A DNA stretch of 64,000 nt, from positions 99,693 through 163,692 of the forward strand of contig CANJQN010000005.1 of NCBI GenBank assembly GCA_947476465.1. The letters run 5' to 3'. Position 1 is the first letter of the stretch. Every line of letters begins with the position of its first letter. The notes below the pieces were generated by a model. The model did no database searches, was not told the DNA's origin, and saw only the letters and a list, made by a program, of their open reading frames with translations. The stretch is from Comamonadaceae bacterium. GTDB taxonomy: Bacteria > Pseudomonadota > Gammaproteobacteria > Burkholderiales > Burkholderiaceae_C. Below are positions 23,949 to 38,231 of this stretch, one piece after another. The translations under genes were made by a program, and so were the position numbers.

Positions 23949-24923
23949 TCACTCGACCGGGATGCCGGCTTCCTTGACGTACTGCGCCCACTTGTCGCGC
24001 TCGGACAGGATGTAGGCGGCGGTCTGCTGCGGCGTGGTGGTGCGCGGCTCGAAGCCCACCTTCTCGAATTCGGCGCGCACCTCCGGTTGGGCGAGGATCT
24101 TCTCGATCTCGCTGTGCACGCGCGCGGTGACGGCAGCGGGGGTGCCGGTGGGCGCCACCATCGCCGTCCAGCCGATCACTTCGAAGCCCGGCAGCGTCTG
24201 CGCGATCGGCGGCGTGTCGGGCATGAGGTTGGAGCGTGCGGCGGTGGTCACCCCCAGGGCCCGCAGCCGGCCGGCCTTGACCATCGGCAAGCCGGTGGCC
24301 ACGTCGACGAACATCATGCTCACTTGCCCGCCGATGAGGTCGGTGATCCCCGCCGGGCTGGCCTTGTAGGGCACGTTGGTGAGCTTGACGCCGGCCAGGC
24401 GCGAAAACACCGAGCCCGCGACCAGGCCGGTGTGGTTGGCGGTGGCGAAGGTCAGTGGCGTGGCGCTGCTCTTGGCCAGGGCCACCAGTTGCGCGACGGT
24501 CGTGGCCGGTGACGAGGGGTTGACGACCAGCATGAAGGGAATGCTGCTCACCACGGTGATCGCGGAGAAGTCCTTGATGGGGTCGTAGGGCAGCGTCTTC
24601 ATGAGGCTGGCATTGGCCGCCAGCGTGGTGGTGCTGCCGTAGAACAGGGTGTATCCGTCGGTCGGCGCGCGCAGGGCTTCCTGCACGCCGATGACGCCGT
24701 TGGCGCCCGGCTTGTTGTCGACCACGACGGGTTGGCCGAGCGCGCGCGACAGGTGGCCGCCCAGCATGCGCAGCGACACATCGCCGCCTCCGCCCGCGCC
24801 GAAGGGCGCAATGATGCGGATCGGCTTGGACGGGTAGGTATCTTGCGCGGTCGCCGGCGCCGCGATGACGGCCGCCAGGGCCGCGGCGGACAGGAGCCAG
24901 GTGAGGGTTTTTCGGATCAGCAT
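23949..24923 (-). CDS. Bug/TctC-type tripartite tricarboxylate transporter receptor (second copy)
   Basis: 324 residues, ATG 24923 with GGAGACATCC upstream. A signal peptide ends PATAQ, then YPSKPIRIIAPFGAGGGGDV, VVVDNKPGANGVIGVQ, NVPYKASPAGITDLIGGQV and TGTPAAVTARVHSEI, the usual Bug blocks. It is distinct from the Bug at 18419-19381, sharing only family-level similarity. It lies between the thiolase-like gene (28 bases) and the racemase-like gene (17 bases), so it is fully inside the operon. Confidence 0.85.
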   Translation of the reverse strand: MLIRKTLTWLLSAAALAAVIAAPATAQDTYPSKPIRIIAPFGAGGGGDVSLRMLGGHLSRALGQPVVVDNKPGANGVIGVQEALRAPTDGYTLFYGSTTTLAANASLMKTLPYDPIKDFSAITVVSSIPFMLVVNPSSPATTVAQLVALAKSSATPLTFATANHTGLVAGSVFSRLAGVKLTNVPYKASPAGITDLIGGQVSMMFVDVATGLPMVKAGRLRALGVTTAARSNLMPDTPPIAQTLPGFEVIGWTAMVAPTGTPAAVTARVHSEIEKILAQPEVRAEFEKVGFEPRTTTPQQTAAYILSERDKWAQYVKEAGIPVE

Positions 24924-24951
24924 GGGGATGTCTCCGGTGAGATGAATCTTG

Positions 24952-26139
24952 TTATTGCGCGCCCAGGATCAGGCCGCTGGTGGGCGGCCCGGTGCCGGCG
25001 GTGACGAGCACGGTGTTCGCGTTGGGCACCTGGTTGACGGCGGTGCCGCGGATCTGCCGCACGCCCTCGGCCACGCCGTTGACGCCATGCAGATAGGCCT
25101 CGCCCAACTGCCCGCCGTGGGTGTTGACAGGGAGCGTCCCGCCGATCTCGATGTTGCCGCCCTGCACGAAGTCCTTGGCTTCGCCGCGCTGGCAAAAGCC
25201 CAACTCCTCCAGCTGCGACAGCACGAAGGGGGTGAAGTGGTCATACAGCACCGCGGTGTCGATGTCGCGTGGCCCCAGGCCGCTGGTGGCCCAGAGCTGG
25301 CGCGCCACCACGCCCATCTCGGGCAGGCCGCACATGTCGTCGCGGTAGTAGCTGGTCATCGCGTGCTGCTGCGGCGCCGAGCCTTGCGCGCTGGCCAGGA
25401 TCAGCGCGGGCTTTTGCCGCAGATCGCGGGCGCGCTCAGGGGTGGTCACCACCAGCGCCTGGCCGCCGTCGGTCTCCAGGCAGCAATCGAGCAGCCGCAG
25501 CGGGTGCGCGATCCAGCGCGAGGCCTGGTGTTCGGCCAGGGTGATCGGCCGCTGGTAGAAGGTGGCCGCGGGGTTGGTCGCCGCATGCTTGCGGGCGGCG
25601 ACGGCCACATGGCCGAAGGCTTCGGTGGTGGCGCCGAAGGTGTGCAGGTAGCGCTGCGCGAACATGGCCACCCAGCTGGCCGGCGTGCGCAGCCCGTACG
25701 GCGAGATCCAGGAATAGCGGGTGCCCTCGGTGGTGCCCGTCTGGATGTCGCTCATCTGGCCCGAGCCGTAGCGCAAGCCGGATCGCTCGTTGAACGCGCG
25801 ATAACAGACGACCACATCGGCCACGCCACTGGCTACCGCCATCGCCGCCTGCTGCACGACGGCGCAGGCGGCCCCGCCGCCGTAGTGGATGCGGCTGAAG
25901 AAGGTCAGCGGCCCCATGCCCATCGCCGAGGCGATCTGGATCTCGGGGTTGGTGTCGTAAGTGAACGAGGTCAGGCCGTCCACGTCGCACGCCTTCAAGC
26001 CCGCGTCGGCGAGCGCGTGGCCGATCGCTTCCACCGCCAGGCGCAATTCGCTGCGGCCGGAGTCCTTGGAGAACTCGGTCGCGCCGATGCCGACGATCGC
26101 GGCCTTGCGGGACAGGTTGTCGGGGCGGGTGCGGCTCAT
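24952..26139 (-). CDS. Ltp2-like thiolase-fold protein (probable side-chain aldolase)
   Basis: 395 residues of the non-decarboxylating, SCP-x/Ltp2 branch of thiolases. The classical Cys context is replaced (HYGGGAACAVVQQAA), the NEAF/HDAF loop reads YDHFTPFVLSQLEELGFC, and the GHPxGATG loop is replaced by NTHGGQLGEAYLHGVNGVAE. These are hallmarks of the steroid side-chain aldolases Ltp2 and Sal1, which cleave a hydroxylated acyl-CoA by retro-aldol chemistry together with a DUF35 partner. That partner is encoded immediately upstream, with overlapping codons (ATGA at 26136-26139). Confidence 0.8.
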   Translation of the reverse strand: MSRTRPDNLSRKAAIVGIGATEFSKDSGRSELRLAVEAIGHALADAGLKACDVDGLTSFTYDTNPEIQIASAMGMGPLTFFSRIHYGGGAACAVVQQAAMAVASGVADVVVCYRAFNERSGLRYGSGQMSDIQTGTTEGTRYSWISPYGLRTPASWVAMFAQRYLHTFGATTEAFGHVAVAARKHAATNPAATFYQRPITLAEHQASRWIAHPLRLLDCCLETDGGQALVVTTPERARDLRQKPALILASAQGSAPQQHAMTSYYRDDMCGLPEMGVVARQLWATSGLGPRDIDTAVLYDHFTPFVLSQLEELGFCQRGEAKDFVQGGNIEIGGTLPVNTHGGQLGEAYLHGVNGVAEGVRQIRGTAVNQVPNANTVLVTAGTGPPTSGLILGAQ

Positions 26140-27599
26140 GCTGTTTCCCCCGCGGCGGGCAGGCGCAGCCAGACCTGGCCGCTGACGTGTTCACCGCGGC
26201 TGACGGTGCCGCGGATGCGGACCTTGACGTCGACCCCTCCAGACGGCGCGGCCTGCTTTTCAATGACCTGCCCATCGATCACCAGGGTGTCGCCGGGGTA
26301 GGCGGTGGCACCCAGCTTGATCGCCAGCTTGCGCAATTGCGCGTTCGGCCCGAAGGCGTCGGTGACTTGCCGCCCGACCAGGCCGTTCGTGGTGAGGATG
26401 TTGAGGAACACATCCTGCGAGCCGCGCGCGCGTGCCAGGTCGGGATCGTGGTGCACGTCCTGGTAGTCGCGCGTGGCCATGGCCGAGGCGACGATGTAGC
26501 TGCGGGTCATGGGAACCTCCAGCCGCGCCAGGCGTGCGCCGACGCGAACGTCGTCAGGTGTGACGGTACGCGGCAGGGCCTGAACGCCCGCACCCGGAAA
26601 AGCGATCGCGCGTTCACTACCAATCATCACCACGGGCAGGTCGGCGCGCGGACGGAACACCGGCAACACCAGCTGCGGATCGCATTGAAGAAACGCGACC
26701 TCCAGCGGCATGCCGATCGCGACCTCGTCGCGGGCAACGTCCACGAGTTCGGCCACCACGCGCACGCCCTCTTCCAACTCGACAAGCCCGACGACATGGC
26801 CCGGCTTGAAGGGCGGCACCACGGGCGCGTCGATCACGGTGTAGCTGAACAAGGTGCCCAGTCCGCGCGACTGAACCGTGTCCCAGCCGAGCGCGCCGCA
26901 GTGGGCGCAGGCCGCGGTGGGTGGATGACGCAGCCGCGCGCAACCGGTGCAGCGCTGAATCAGCAGCCGGCGTTCGCGGGCCGCTTCGAAATAGAAGGCG
27001 TTGTCGTGCGTGAGGTTGGGGCGCGGCCGCAGCGCCGTTGGCGCGTCGCCAGGGACGGCCGCCGACGCGCCGGGTTGGCCCGGCTTGAACTTGAGCACCC
27101 GATGCAGCATGCGCGCCACCTCGTGGCCGTCGCCGTCGGTGAAGGTAAAGCGCGAGGTCAGGAAGATGCCTGCGCCCAGGGCGGTGCGCTTCTCGTCGGA
27201 CACCGCTTCGATGCGCTTGCGCACGCTCACGCGGTCGCCCAGGCGCAGGGGGCGCAGGTACTCCTGCTCGCAGTTGGTGGCCACGATCGAGCTGTAGCCC
27301 AGTTCCGCGGATCGCTTGTGGAACTGCGCGATGGGGTCGTTGTCTGCCGGTGGCACGCCGAAGCCCGGCATCACCCAGGCCTGCAGCATGGCGGGCGGCG
27401 CGATCACGCCTTGCCACTGCGTCCGGGCGTCATGTCGCGGCTGCGTGTAGGCGGGATTGCGGTCGCCGATGGCGGCGCACCAGTGCCGGATCATGGCCGT
27501 GTTGACCGGGTCTGGGCCCTCGAACGAGGGGCCTTCGCGACCGACCATGGCTTGCAGTTCAGTCAATCCAGCGGCTGGGTTTTCTAGGTTTGATTTCAT
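26136..27599 (-). CDS. MaoC-DUF35-MaoC triple-fusion hydratase/scaffold protein
   Basis: 487 residues from ATG 27599. Residues 1-170 form a hotdog domain with AIGDRNPAYT (44-52), residues 200-310 a DUF35 rubredoxin-like zinc ribbon and OB fold (Cys217, 220, 231 and 234 in RCTGCARLRHPPTAACAHC), and residues 355-487 a second hotdog with TRDYQDVHHDPDLAR (376-390), the hydratase Asp/His motif. This equals ChsH2 (MaoC-DUF35) joined to ChsH1 (MaoC). In mycobacteria and Pseudomonas these are separate proteins that hydrate an enoyl-CoA and hold the Ltp2/Sal1 aldolase through DUF35. It is the first gene of the operon. Confidence 0.8.
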   Translation of the reverse strand: MKSNLENPAAGLTELQAMVGREGPSFEGPDPVNTAMIRHWCAAIGDRNPAYTQPRHDARTQWQGVIAPPAMLQAWVMPGFGVPPADNDPIAQFHKRSAELGYSSIVATNCEQEYLRPLRLGDRVSVRKRIEAVSDEKRTALGAGIFLTSRFTFTDGDGHEVARMLHRVLKFKPGQPGASAAVPGDAPTALRPRPNLTHDNAFYFEAARERRLLIQRCTGCARLRHPPTAACAHCGALGWDTVQSRGLGTLFSYTVIDAPVVPPFKPGHVVGLVELEEGVRVVAELVDVARDEVAIGMPLEVAFLQCDPQLVLPVFRPRADLPVVMIGSERAIAFPGAGVQALPRTVTPDDVRVGARLARLEVPMTRSYIVASAMATRDYQDVHHDPDLARARGSQDVFLNILTTNGLVGRQVTDAFGPNAQLRKLAIKLGATAYPGDTLVIDGQVIEKQAAPSGGVDVKVRIRGTVSRGEHVSGQVWLRLPAAGETA

Positions 27600-27630
27600 T
27601 GAAGGGCGATGCCAGTTTCCGCATTCACGG

Positions 27631-27652
27631 AATATAATTCGCAAATGCGTAT
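27631..27652. promoter_or_regulatory. Divergent control region between the catabolic operon and the IclR gene
   Basis: A TATAAT (27633-27638, plus strand) directly abuts an imperfect palindrome ATTCGCA-AA-TGCGTAT (27637-27652) whose CGCA/TGCG core is exact. TATATT on the other strand (27636-27631) could be the -10 of the catabolic operon. IclR-type regulators bind such palindromes between divergent genes, so this is the most likely operator. The assignment rests on position and symmetry only. Confidence 0.5.
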
Positions 27653-27732
27653 ATCGTGTGGGGATGGTAGGGCACCCGCTCCTCGCATGTCAATGTGCGA
27701 GAACCCTCGACTTCCCTCCCAAAGGAACATCC

Positions 27733-28476
27733 GTGGATGCCCGTCGTTTTGCCCGTTCATTTGACTTGCTCGACCTCCTGGTCGAACACCCTGGCGGCCT
27801 TCGCCTGTCGGAAGTCGCCGCGCTGCTCGAAGCCCCTGTCAGCAGCGTGCATGACCTGCTCAAGGCCATGACCAGCGCCAGCGTGGTGTCGCTCGCGAAC
27901 GGCCGCAATTACACGATCGGGCCGCGCGCCATCCGGCTGGGCTTGAAGGTGGCCAACGCCTACGACATCAAGACCTTGGCTCAGCCGCACATGAAGTCCT
28001 TGGCCTCGAGCATCGGCGACGATGTCTACTTGGCACTGCGGATCGGCAATGACGTCGCCTGCGCGGCGCGCGTCGCCGGCAACCAGCCGGTGTCGGTGAA
28101 CATCCGGGTGGGGCACATCTGGCCGCTGCACTCCACCTCGGCTGGCAAGCTCTTTGCCGCGCATGACGAACAGTTGCGGCACCGGTGCCTTTCCAATGCC
28201 CGGCGCAAATACACCCCGCAGACGATGGTCGATGCGGACGAACTTCAGCGGGAGTTCGCCAAGGTCGGCAAGTCGGGCTTCGCGATCAGCCGCGAGGAGA
28301 TGCTCGCCAATATCACCGGCTATGCGACCCCGGTGCGCGATGCGTCCGGCCATGTCATCGCCGCTATCCATGTCGCCGTGCTGAGCGGCCGTGCCAAGGG
28401 GACCCATGAGCGCAAGATCCGGCAGGAATCGGGCGTCTGCGCGGCGGCGATCGAGGCCGATCTGGCGGCGGCATAG
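27733..28476 (+). CDS. IclR family transcriptional regulator
   Basis: 247 residues. GTG 27733 is preferred (AAAGGAAC is six bases upstream); a start at 27664 would read through non-conserved sequence. The N-terminal winged helix is LLVEHPGGLRLSEVAALLE then SSVHDLLKAMTSASVV, and the effector domain has VNIRVGHIWPLHSTSAGKL, SRRE-like ISREEMLANITGYATPVRD and HVAVLSG. It should control the divergent nine-kilobase catabolic operon in response to its substrate or a CoA intermediate. Confidence 0.85.
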   Translation: MDARRFARSFDLLDLLVEHPGGLRLSEVAALLEAPVSSVHDLLKAMTSASVVSLANGRNYTIGPRAIRLGLKVANAYDIKTLAQPHMKSLASSIGDDVYLALRIGNDVACAARVAGNQPVSVNIRVGHIWPLHSTSAGKLFAAHDEQLRHRCLSNARRKYTPQTMVDADELQREFAKVGKSGFAISREEMLANITGYATPVRDASGHVIAAIHVAVLSGRAKGTHERKIRQESGVCAAAIEADLAAA

Positions 28477-28536
28477 CCGCCTGTACGCGGGTGTGGTCGG
28501 CTGTCGTCGGTCCGGCCGGGCCTATGATCGCCGGCC

Positions 28537-29232
28537 ATGGCCCGCCTGCCTCGCCTGACCTTGCCCGGTCACCCGCACCACGTGATCCATCGCGGGCACA
28601 ACCGACAGCCGGTGTTCATCGATTCCGCCGACTACACCTTGATGCATGGCCTGCTGGTCGAGCAGTCGCGCATCGACGGGGTGACGGTGCACGCCTATGT
28701 GCTGATGGAAAACCACCTGCACCTGCTGGCCACCCCCGCCGAAGCCGACAGCCTGGCGCGGATGATGCAGGGCATTGGCCGGCGCTACGGCCGCCACTTC
28801 AATGCGCGCACCCAGCGCAGCGGCACCTTGTGGGAGGGGCGCTACCGCTGCGCCCCGCTTCAGGCGCAGCCGTACCTGATCGCCGCGATGGTGCACATGG
28901 ACCTGCATCCGGTGCGCGCTGGGCTGGTGGAGAACCCGGCGGACTACGCCTGGTCCAGCCATCGGCACTACACCGGGCGCGTGAACGACCGCCTGATCAG
29001 TGTCCATCCGCTGTTCTGGAGCCTGGGCAACACGCCGTTTGCCCGGGAGCAGGCCTATGCGCAGCGCGTCGCAGACGGCTTGCCGACAGCGGTTCAGCAG
29101 GCGCTAAGTGAGTCTGCACTCTACGGTTGGGCATTGGGCGACGAGGATTTTCTCGCTGAGCTGCAGAAGGCGACCGGGCGCCGATTGAGCCGCGGCAAGC
29201 CCGGGCGGCCGCGCAACGCCGCGCCCAATTGA
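28537..29232 (+). CDS. REP-associated tyrosine transposase (RAYT)
   Basis: 231 residues of the Y1 HUH transposase family. The HxH motif sits in YVLMENHLHLLATP, preceded by HHVIHRGHNRQPVF and followed by GTLWEGRYRCAPLQA. RAYT proteins are single-copy relatives of IS200/IS605 transposases that recognise REP hairpins. REP-like palindromes matching one another are found in this window at 734, 1156-1230, 35778-35873 and 49467-49494. Downstream, at about 29277-29301, is the sequence GGTGTCTGACCCC, often seen as a footprint near such genes. There is no second transposase gene. Confidence 0.9.
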   Translation: MARLPRLTLPGHPHHVIHRGHNRQPVFIDSADYTLMHGLLVEQSRIDGVTVHAYVLMENHLHLLATPAEADSLARMMQGIGRRYGRHFNARTQRSGTLWEGRYRCAPLQAQPYLIAAMVHMDLHPVRAGLVENPADYAWSSHRHYTGRVNDRLISVHPLFWSLGNTPFAREQAYAQRVADGLPTAVQQALSESALYGWALGDEDFLAELQKATGRRLSRGKPGRPRNAAPN

Positions 29233-29363
29233 TCTGTCCCTTATATTTGGCAGACTTGGTTATCTCGCGGACAAAAGGTGTCTGACCCCAATTTATTTTC
29301 CTTGGAACGGATGTTGCGCTGCACTATCCTTCCGGCTCCCCGTAGAAACCCGAAGGATCGTCC

Positions 29364-34157
<4,794 letters not shown>

Positions 34158-34159
34158 AG

Positions 34160-34275
34160 CTCCCCCCCGAAGCGCCTTCGGCGATGCCCCCTCGGGCTTC
34201 GCCCTCTCCCCCTCAAGGGGGCGCCACTGGCGGGCCGGCCAAGCCGGTTCCGCGGTGGCCTGGGTTGGAACAGAC
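34160..34275 (+). repeat. Family A dispersed repeat, copy 1 (gltB-gltD gap)
   Basis: The gap between gltB and gltD is filled by a structured element: CCCCCCGAAGCGCCTTCGG, then CCCCTCAAGGGGGCGCC, then GGCCAAGCCGGTTCCGCGG and TGGCC. Closely related copies are at 37598-37703, 39784-39880 and 50300-50456. All four lie on the same strand as the genes, directly after a stop codon and ahead of the next gene. Several small hairpins can form. A family-specific function is not known to me. Confidence 0.75.
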
Positions 34276-34303
34276 ATGGTTCAAGGAAAAACGGAGCGTT
34301 AGC

Positions 34304-35770
<1,467 letters not shown>

Positions 35771-35777
35771 CGTTCGT

Positions 35778-35873
35778 TTGGGAGCCCGCCTTCGCGGGGT
35801 CGGTCCGGGCCTGGGTCCCCGCCTGCGCGGGGACGACGAACCATAGGTCATCCCCGCGCAGGCGGGGATCCAG
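35778..35873. repeat. Cluster of three REP-like palindromes downstream of gltD
   Basis: Three hairpins in tandem: GCCCGCCTTCGCGGGG (35783-35798), TCCCCGCCTGCGCGGGGA (35816-35833), and the opposite-strand unit GTCATCCCCGCGCAGG (35847 on). They end the gltBD operon and separate it from the mla operon, where they may help termination or mRNA stabilisation. No U-run follows, so a classical intrinsic terminator is not supported. Confidence 0.7.
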
Positions 35874-35999
35874 GCGCGCGGTCTCTCGTGGGCTGCCACC
35901 AACACGCTCCAGTGCTCATACGCCGGCCCCTCTGTATCATCGGGATAACCCCAAGCACACGGCCGGGCTTGCCCCCGCTTCTTTGTTTTCCAGCCCTTG

Positions 36000-36818
36000 A
36001 TGTCCGATCCCGACGCCACTTTGCTGGTCGAATGCCGCAACCTCAGCTTCGGCTACGGTGAGCGCCGCATCCTTGACGGCGTGAGCTTCACCGTGCCGCG
36101 TGGCAAGGTGACGGCGCTCATGGGTGTGTCCGGCGGCGGCAAGACCACCGTGCTGCGCCTGATCGGCGGCCAGGTGCGTGCCGATCAGGGCGAAATGCGC
36201 TTTGACGGCCAGGACGTCGGCAAGCTCGACCCCGATGGCCTGTATGCGGTGCGCCGGCGCATGGGCATGCTGTTCCAGTTCGGTGCGCTGTTCACCGATC
36301 TTTCCGTGTTCGACAACGTGGCCTTTGCGCTGCGTGAACACACCGACCTGCCCGAGCCTCTGGTGCGTGACATCGTGCTGATGAAGCTCGATGCGGTGGG
36401 CCTGCGCGGCGCACGTGACCTGATGCCCGGCGAGGTGTCCGGCGGCATGGCCCGCCGCGTGGCCCTGGCTCGTGCCATCGCGCTGGACCCCGAGCTGATC
36501 ATGTACGACGAGCCCTTCGCCGGGCTCGACCCGATCTCGCTGGGCACCTCGGCGCAGCTGATTCGCCAGCTCAATGACACTCTGGGCATCACCAGCATCG
36601 TCGTCTCGCACGACCTCGACGAGACCTTCCGCATCGCCGACCAGGTGATCGTTCTGGCCAATGGCGGCATTGCCGCCCAGGGTACGCCAACCGAAGTGCG
36701 GGCCTCGCAAGACCCTCTGGTGCGCCAGTTCGTCAATGCCGAACCCGAGGGCCCGGTGCATTTCCACTATCCCGGCCCCACCGTGGCCGAGGATTTTGGC
36801 GCGGGGCTGGGCCCATGA
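36000..36818 (+). CDS. mlaF: MlaF: ATP-binding subunit of the Mla phospholipid transporter
   Basis: 272 residues, ATG 36000. Walker A is [10 protein letters not shown], the signature is [17 protein letters not shown] and Walker B is [12 protein letters not shown]. The D-loop context and the H-loop (VVSHDLDE) are present. With MlaE, MlaD and MlaB it forms the inner-membrane ATPase that moves glycerophospholipids between membranes to keep outer-membrane asymmetry. Its stop overlaps mlaE by 4 bases. Confidence 0.95.
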   Translation: MSDPDATLLVECRNLSFGYGERRILDGVSFTVPRGKVTALMGVSGGGKTTVLRLIGGQVRADQGEMRFDGQDVGKLDPDGLYAVRRRMGMLFQFGALFTDLSVFDNVAFALREHTDLPEPLVRDIVLMKLDAVGLRGARDLMPGEVSGGMARRVALARAIALDPELIMYDEPFAGLDPISLGTSAQLIRQLNDTLGITSIVVSHDLDETFRIADQVIVLANGGIAAQGTPTEVRASQDPLVRQFVNAEPEGPVHFHYPGPTVAEDFGAGLGP

Positions 36819-37597
36819 GGTTCTGGCATCCGTCGGAAGTCGGTCTTGCCACGCGCAACAAGCTGGCCGACCTGGGCCGGGGCACGCGGCTGTTCTTGCA
36901 GCTGATGCGGCTGACCGGGCCGGCGTTGCGGCGCTTCTCGCTGGTGCGCGACCAGATCCATTTCCTGGGCAACCACTCGCTGGCCATCATCGCGGTCTCG
37001 GGCCTGTTCGTCGGCTTCGTGCTGGGTCTTCAGGGCTACTACATCCTGCAGCGTTACGGCTCGTCCGAGGCGCTGGGCTTGATGGTGGCGCTGAGCCTGG
37101 TGCGTGAACTCGGGCCGGTCATCACCGCCTTGCTGTTCGCCGGGCGGGCCGGCACCTCGCTCACCGCCGAAATCGGCCTGATGAAGGCTGGTGAGCAACT
37201 CTCGGCCATGGAGATGATGGCGGTCGATCCGGTACTGCGCATCCTGGCGCCACGGTTCTGGGGCGGCGTGATCGCCATGCCCCTGCTGGCGGCAGTGTTC
37301 AACTCGGTCGGCATCATCGGCGGCTGGGTCGTGGGTGTGATGATGATTGGGGTGGACCCCGGCGCCTTCTGGAGTCAGATGCAAGGCGGCGTGGATGTCT
37401 GGAAAGATGTGGGCAACGGCGTTCTCAAGAGTTTTGTGTTCGGCGTCACGGTGACCTTCATCGCGCTGCTGCAGGGGTTCGAAGCGCACCCGACACCCGA
37501 AGGCGTCTCGCGGGCGACGACGCGCACGGTGGTGATGGCCTCGCTGGCCGTCCTCGCGCTTGACTTTGTCTTGACCGCGATGATGTTCAGCATATAG
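36815..37597 (+). CDS. mlaE: MlaE: permease subunit of the Mla transporter
   Basis: 260 residues, five to six membrane helices. Conserved MlaE/TrbE blocks are [58 protein letters not shown] and [13 protein letters not shown]. It is the membrane core of MlaFEDB. It overlaps mlaF (ATGA) and is followed by family A repeat copy 2 before mlaD. Confidence 0.95.
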   Translation: MRFWHPSEVGLATRNKLADLGRGTRLFLQLMRLTGPALRRFSLVRDQIHFLGNHSLAIIAVSGLFVGFVLGLQGYYILQRYGSSEALGLMVALSLVRELGPVITALLFAGRAGTSLTAEIGLMKAGEQLSAMEMMAVDPVLRILAPRFWGGVIAMPLLAAVFNSVGIIGGWVVGVMMIGVDPGAFWSQMQGGVDVWKDVGNGVLKSFVFGVTVTFIALLQGFEAHPTPEGVSRATTRTVVMASLAVLALDFVLTAMMFSI

Positions 37598-37703
37598 CCC
37601 CCCGAAACGGCCTAGCGGCCGGGCCCCCTCGGGCTGCGCCCTCTCCCCCAGGGGGCGCCGCTGGTGGCCCGGCAAAGCCGGTTCCGCGGCGGCCTCGGTT
37701 GGA
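37598..37703 (+). repeat. Family A dispersed repeat, copy 2 (mlaE-mlaD gap)
   Basis: CCCCCCGAAACGGCCTAGCGG, then CCCCCAGGGGGCGCC, then GCCCGGCAAAGCCGGTTCCG and GGCGGCC. It fills most of the gap between mlaE and mlaD without interrupting either gene, and has the same order of modules as copy 1. Confidence 0.75.
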
Positions 37704-37730
37704 GGCTTGGTTTTCGAAAGGGATTTGGGA

Positions 37731-38231
37731 ATGGAAAGATCAAAGAATGATGTGTGGGTCGGGTTGTTTGTGCTGCTGGGCGCGGCGGCCATCCTGTTTT
37801 TGGCGCTGCAGTCGGCCAACCTGCTGACCCTGAGCTTCGAGTCCACGTACAAGGTGGTGGGCAAGTTCGACAACATCGGCGGCCTCAAGCCGCGGGCGGC
37901 GGTGCGCAGCGCCGGCGTGGTGGTGGGACGGGTTGAGTCGATCGCCTTCGACGACAAGTCCTATCAGGCCCAGGTGACGCTCGCCCTGGAGCAGCGCTAT
38001 GCCTTCCCCAAGGACAGCTCGCTCAAGATCCTCACGAGCGGCCTGCTCGGCGAGCAATACATCGGTGTCGAAGCGGGGGCCGGCGACAAGAATCTGGTGC
38101 AGGGAGATACAATTGGTAACACTCAGTCCGCCGTGGTGCTGGAAAACCTGATCGGCCAGTTCCTTTACAACAAGGCTGCGGACGGCCCCGCCACCGCGCC
38201 GGCCGCCGCTGTCGCTCCTGCCCGAAAATGA
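37731..38231 (+). CDS. mlaD: MlaD: membrane-anchored MCE-domain subunit
   Basis: 166 residues, ATG 37731. A single N-terminal membrane anchor (VWVGLFVLLGAAAILFLAL) is followed by an MCE domain (KFDNIGGLKPRAAVRSAGVV and VGRVESIAFD, then ILTSGLLGEQYIGVEAG). The Ala/Pro-rich tail is typical of Burkholderiales. MlaD forms a hexamer that collects lipid from MlaC. Its TGA overlaps the mlaA start (ATGA). Confidence 0.95.
   Translation: MERSKNDVWVGLFVLLGAAAILFLALQSANLLTLSFESTYKVVGKFDNIGGLKPRAAVRSAGVVVGRVESIAFDDKSYQAQVTLALEQRYAFPKDSSLKILTSGLLGEQYIGVEAGAGDKNLVQGDTIGNTQSAVVLENLIGQFLYNKAADGPATAPAAAVAPARK

Noticed and set aside
35778..35873. Intrinsic terminator after gltD
   Set aside because: The hairpins are strong but no run of T follows any of them.
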